DNA of 25,081 nt, from NCBI GenBank assembly GCA_965662365.1, contig CBFIHR010000066.1:1-25081 (forward strand), given 5' to 3'. How positions within the stretch are numbered: position 1 is the stretch's first letter; each line of letters opens with the position of its first letter. The position numbers and the translations under genes were made by a program. Shown here one piece after another: positions 23,177 through 25,081 of this stretch. The notes below the pieces were generated by a model. The model was given only the letters and a program-made list of their open reading frames with translations, did no database searches and had not been told where the DNA came from. The stretch comes from CAWVWD01 sp965662365. GTDB lineage: Bacteria; Bacteroidota; Bacteroidia; Chitinophagales; Saprospiraceae.

Positions 23177-23494
23177 ATGGCATTAACAATAACAGATGCA
23201 AATTTCGAGGAAATCACTGCAACTGACAAACCAGTAATGATTGACTTTTGGGCAGAATGGTGTGGACCTTGTAAAATGATCGGGCCAATCATCGAGCAAA
23301 TATCACAAGAGCGTGATGATGTAGTTGTCGGAAAAGTAGATGTAGATACAAACCCTGAATTATCATTCAAATATAAAGTACGTTCTATTCCGACTGTCAT
23401 TGTGCTAAAAAATGGCGAAGTTGTCGCTAAAAAAGTAGGTGGAACTTCTAAAGCAAACTATGAAGCAATGTTAGCAGACGCCTTAGCTGTATAA
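23177..23494 (+). CDS. trxA: Thioredoxin
   Basis: Cytoplasmic disulfide reductase of 105 residues. The active site is WCGPCK (28-33) after VMIDFWAEW, the cis-proline lies in SIPTVIV (Pro72), and the C-terminal helix is NYEAMLADAL. The length and lack of signal peptide are those of classic thioredoxin. It has its own -7 element and a stable hairpin downstream, so it is a single-gene unit. Confidence 0.97.
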   Translation: MALTITDANFEEITATDKPVMIDFWAEWCGPCKMIGPIIEQISQERDDVVVGKVDVDTNPELSFKYKVRSIPTVIVLKNGEVVAKKVGGTSKANYEAMLADALAV

Positions 23495-23526
23495 GTCAAC
23501 TTGCTCAGTTTATAAAATATTTAACA

Positions 23527-23559
23527 AAGCCCTTAGTACAATATTTGTGCTAAGGGTTT
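23527..23559 (+). terminator. Hairpin terminator of trxA
   Basis: CCCTTAGTACAA pairs with TTGTGCTAAGGG (12 bp, one G-U) around TAT, extended by AAG/TTT. The T tail is only three bases long, so termination may be incomplete. Confidence 0.7.
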
Positions 23560-23560
23560 C

Positions 23561-23602
23561 GTAGTTTCAGTAGTTTCAGTAGTTTTGTAGTTCGAGTAGG
23601 GC
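23561..23602. repeat. Tandem tract of GTAGTTTCA-type units
   Basis: GTAGTTTCA, GTAGTTTCA, GTAGTTTT, GTAGTTCGA, GTAGGGC follow one another directly after the trxA hairpin, in the spacer before the DUF58 gene. Confidence 0.8.
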
Positions 23603-23679
23603 TACCTAAGTCACAACTACTTAATCTCCGAGGTTTCGGAACAGCTTATTCAAATTATAAAACGACTTAAACCGAGAAA

Positions 23680-24606
23680 ATGAGTTTATTAGAAAATTAC
23701 GATGTACGGAATTTAGGCAATTTAGAATTGTTTGCTCGTCAAGTGGTGGAAGGTTTTATCATTGGTTTACACAAAAGCCCTTTTCATGGTTTCTCGGTGG
23801 AGTTTGCAGAACATCGTTTATACAATCAAGGTGAATCGACTAAAAATATCGACTGGAAAGTGTATGCTCGAAGCGATAAAATGTTTGTCAAGCGATTTGA
23901 GGAAGAAACGAATCTACGTTGTCAAATTGTAATTGATGCCTCGTCGTCGATGTATTTTCCGTTAGCGAAAAAGCATACGCCAGATGTGATGAATAAACTC
24001 AATTTTTCGGCTTTGTCGGCTGCGGCTTTAATGAATTTGTTAATGCGTCAGCGTGATGCTTACGGTTTGACGATTTTTGATGATAATATTATCGAACACA
24101 CCAGAGCGAAAGCCAGCACGAAACATTATCGGTTTTTATTATCGCATTTGGATAAGCTGCTTGAAAAACCTCGGGAAGATAAAAAAACAAATGCAGCGAA
24201 AGCGTTACATGAAATTGCAGAAAGTATTCATCGTCGCTCGTTGGTCGTGATTTTTAGTGATATGATTGAGCAGGCCGATAACTTGGATGAGATTTTTGCA
24301 GCTTTACAACATTTGAAGTACAATAAACACGAAGTCATCTTATTTCATACGGTCGATACAGCGAAAGAAATTGATTTCAATTTTGAAAACCGTCCGTATT
24401 TGTTCATTGATATGGAAACCGGGGAGCAAGTCCGTTTGCAATCAAATCAAGTCAAGGAGTACTATGTCGAAAAAATGGCAGCTTTTAAGAATGATTTGAA
24501 AATGAGGTGTTTACAATACAAAATCGACTTTGTAGAAGCTGATATTAATAAAGGGTTTAAGCAGATTTTGATGCCTTATTTGGTAAAGAGAGGGAAGTTG
24601 TATTAA
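23680..24606 (+). CDS. DUF58 domain protein (von Willebrand A-like)
   Basis: 308 residues, no membrane segment. The family core is visible: HRLYNQGESTKNIDWKVYAR (45-64), then FVKRFEEETNLRC and the MIDAS-like motif DASSSM (86-91), and later RSLVVIFSDMIEQ (around 187-199) with the second Asp. DUF58 proteins usually act with a MoxR AAA+ ATPase and other vWA-domain proteins in complex assembly or metal-cofactor maturation. No moxR gene lies in the window. The gene directly downstream is a small membrane protein. The symbol is left blank because no function is known. Confidence 0.92.
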   Translation: MSLLENYDVRNLGNLELFARQVVEGFIIGLHKSPFHGFSVEFAEHRLYNQGESTKNIDWKVYARSDKMFVKRFEEETNLRCQIVIDASSSMYFPLAKKHTPDVMNKLNFSALSAAALMNLLMRQRDAYGLTIFDDNIIEHTRAKASTKHYRFLLSHLDKLLEKPREDKKTNAAKALHEIAESIHRRSLVVIFSDMIEQADNLDEIFAALQHLKYNKHEVILFHTVDTAKEIDFNFENRPYLFIDMETGEQVRLQSNQVKEYYVEKMAAFKNDLKMRCLQYKIDFVEADINKGFKQILMPYLVKRGKLY

Positions 24607-24770
24607 AATTATTGTTTTATTAAATAACATATTAAATAATAAAAAATATTTTAATTTAACCCTTCAAACAAAGGTTTGATGCAACGATAAGGCAAATATT
24701 TACATCTATTAAATTAAAATTGGTTAGAAAATCGGTTTAAATATAATATACACCACTAAAATATTAATAG

Positions 24771-24932
24771 ATGCTTGCTTTAGGTTTCATTAATGTTGTT
24801 TTTATCTCACATTTATCTTACGTGGTTTTAGAGCGTAAGAAAAATTTCTATAAGGATATAAATTTCTGGCTTTTGCTAATTGGTTTATTAGCATCTATTT
24901 TGATTACTACCATTACTATCAAGATGATATAA
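24771..24932 (+). CDS. Small membrane protein, 53 residues
   Basis: ATG at 24771 to TAA at 24930-24932. Two hydrophobic helices (LALGFINVVFISHLSYVVL, residues 2-20, and INFWLLLIGLLASILITTIT, 30-49) are joined by a charged loop (ERKKNFYKD), giving a hairpin topology with a short cytoplasmic loop. A clear terminator follows directly, which supports a real transcription unit. A TCAAAC/GTTTGA hairpin lies about 95 bp upstream. I recognise no family, and the ORF may be a chance frame. Confidence 0.5.
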   Translation: MLALGFINVVFISHLSYVVLERKKNFYKDINFWLLLIGLLASILITTITIKMI

Positions 24933-24951
24933 CTATTGGTTTCAAAGAAAC

Positions 24952-24990
24952 AAAAAAGGAAATTTGTCAACTGACAAACTCCCTTTTTTT
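24952..24990 (+). terminator. Terminator downstream of the small membrane protein gene
   Basis: AAAAAAGG pairs with CCTTTTTT and TTTGTC with GACAAA around AACT, with a small internal loop between; seven T end it. It is usable mainly on the plus strand, and the A run could also serve the minus strand. Confidence 0.75.
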
Positions 24991-25081
24991 GTGCAAATAG
25001 CATTTAAGCGTAAATCTCAATTAACCGACCGAACGTACTTTTTTTTATAAAAAACTTGAATTGAACTAATTTTTTCCTTTT

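Overview
The window looks like a chromosomal segment of an AT-rich member of the Bacteroidota. Several genes carry the Bacteroidota -7 promoter element TAnnTTTG close upstream. There is a PorP/SprF-family protein of the type IX secretion/gliding group, an S16 protein with a long acidic tail, a LeuRS with the insertions usual for this phylum, and an almost complete lack of Shine-Dalgarno sequences. I cannot place it to family, although Saprospiria-, Cytophagia- or Flavobacteriia-like lineages would all fit.

Layout. 1-601 (-): 5' part of a Bacteroidota protein of unknown function whose C-terminal part is built of 90-bp tandem repeats. 1026-4109 (-): leuS with an in-frame insertion that resembles a PD-(D/E)XK nuclease domain. 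4110-4816: AT-rich spacer rich in inverted repeats. 4817-7010 (+): a small membrane-anchored coiled-coil protein and a secreted MORN-repeat caspase-like protein. 7282-9189 (+): glgB. 9366-10676 (-): DbpA-type RNA helicase, probably read from a leaderless mRNA. 11091-12683 (+): pckA. 12803-13302 (-): a DUF2256 zinc-ribbon protein and a DUF2805/TIGR03643 protein. 13593-15083 (-): effector-associated-domain (EAD11-like) membrane protein with TPR-like repeats. 15412-16562 (+): rpsP and rimM. 16695-18038 (+): GntP-family permease. 18243-18689 (-): MaoC-like dehydratase. 18937-20358 (+): GPH-family sugar symporter. 20456-21490 (-): pheS. 21755-22942 (-): PorP/SprF-family protein with a 171-bp palindromic element inserted in its signal peptide. 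23177-23494 (+): trxA. 23680-24606 (+): DUF58 protein. 24771-24932 (+): a probable 53-residue membrane protein.

Most of the window is housekeeping: translation (leuS, pheS, rpsP, rimM, dbpA-like), carbon storage and gluconeogenesis (glgB, pckA), sugar or sugar-acid uptake (GntP, GPH) and redox (trxA). Genes are mostly single transcription units separated by clear intrinsic terminators. Two genes point to programmed-death or conflict-type signalling: the MORN-caspase and the EAD-TM-TPR protein. They are about 6.6 kb apart and in opposite orientation, so a functional link is only a guess.

The two most striking observations are (1) the nuclease-like domain inside LeuRS and (2) the palindromic element sitting in frame inside a secretion signal. 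Removing the second one recreates a textbook signal peptide. A further theme is a set of degenerate short-unit (7-9 bp) repeat tracts in several spacers, some arranged as inverted pairs; the palindromic element carries a tract of the same kind.
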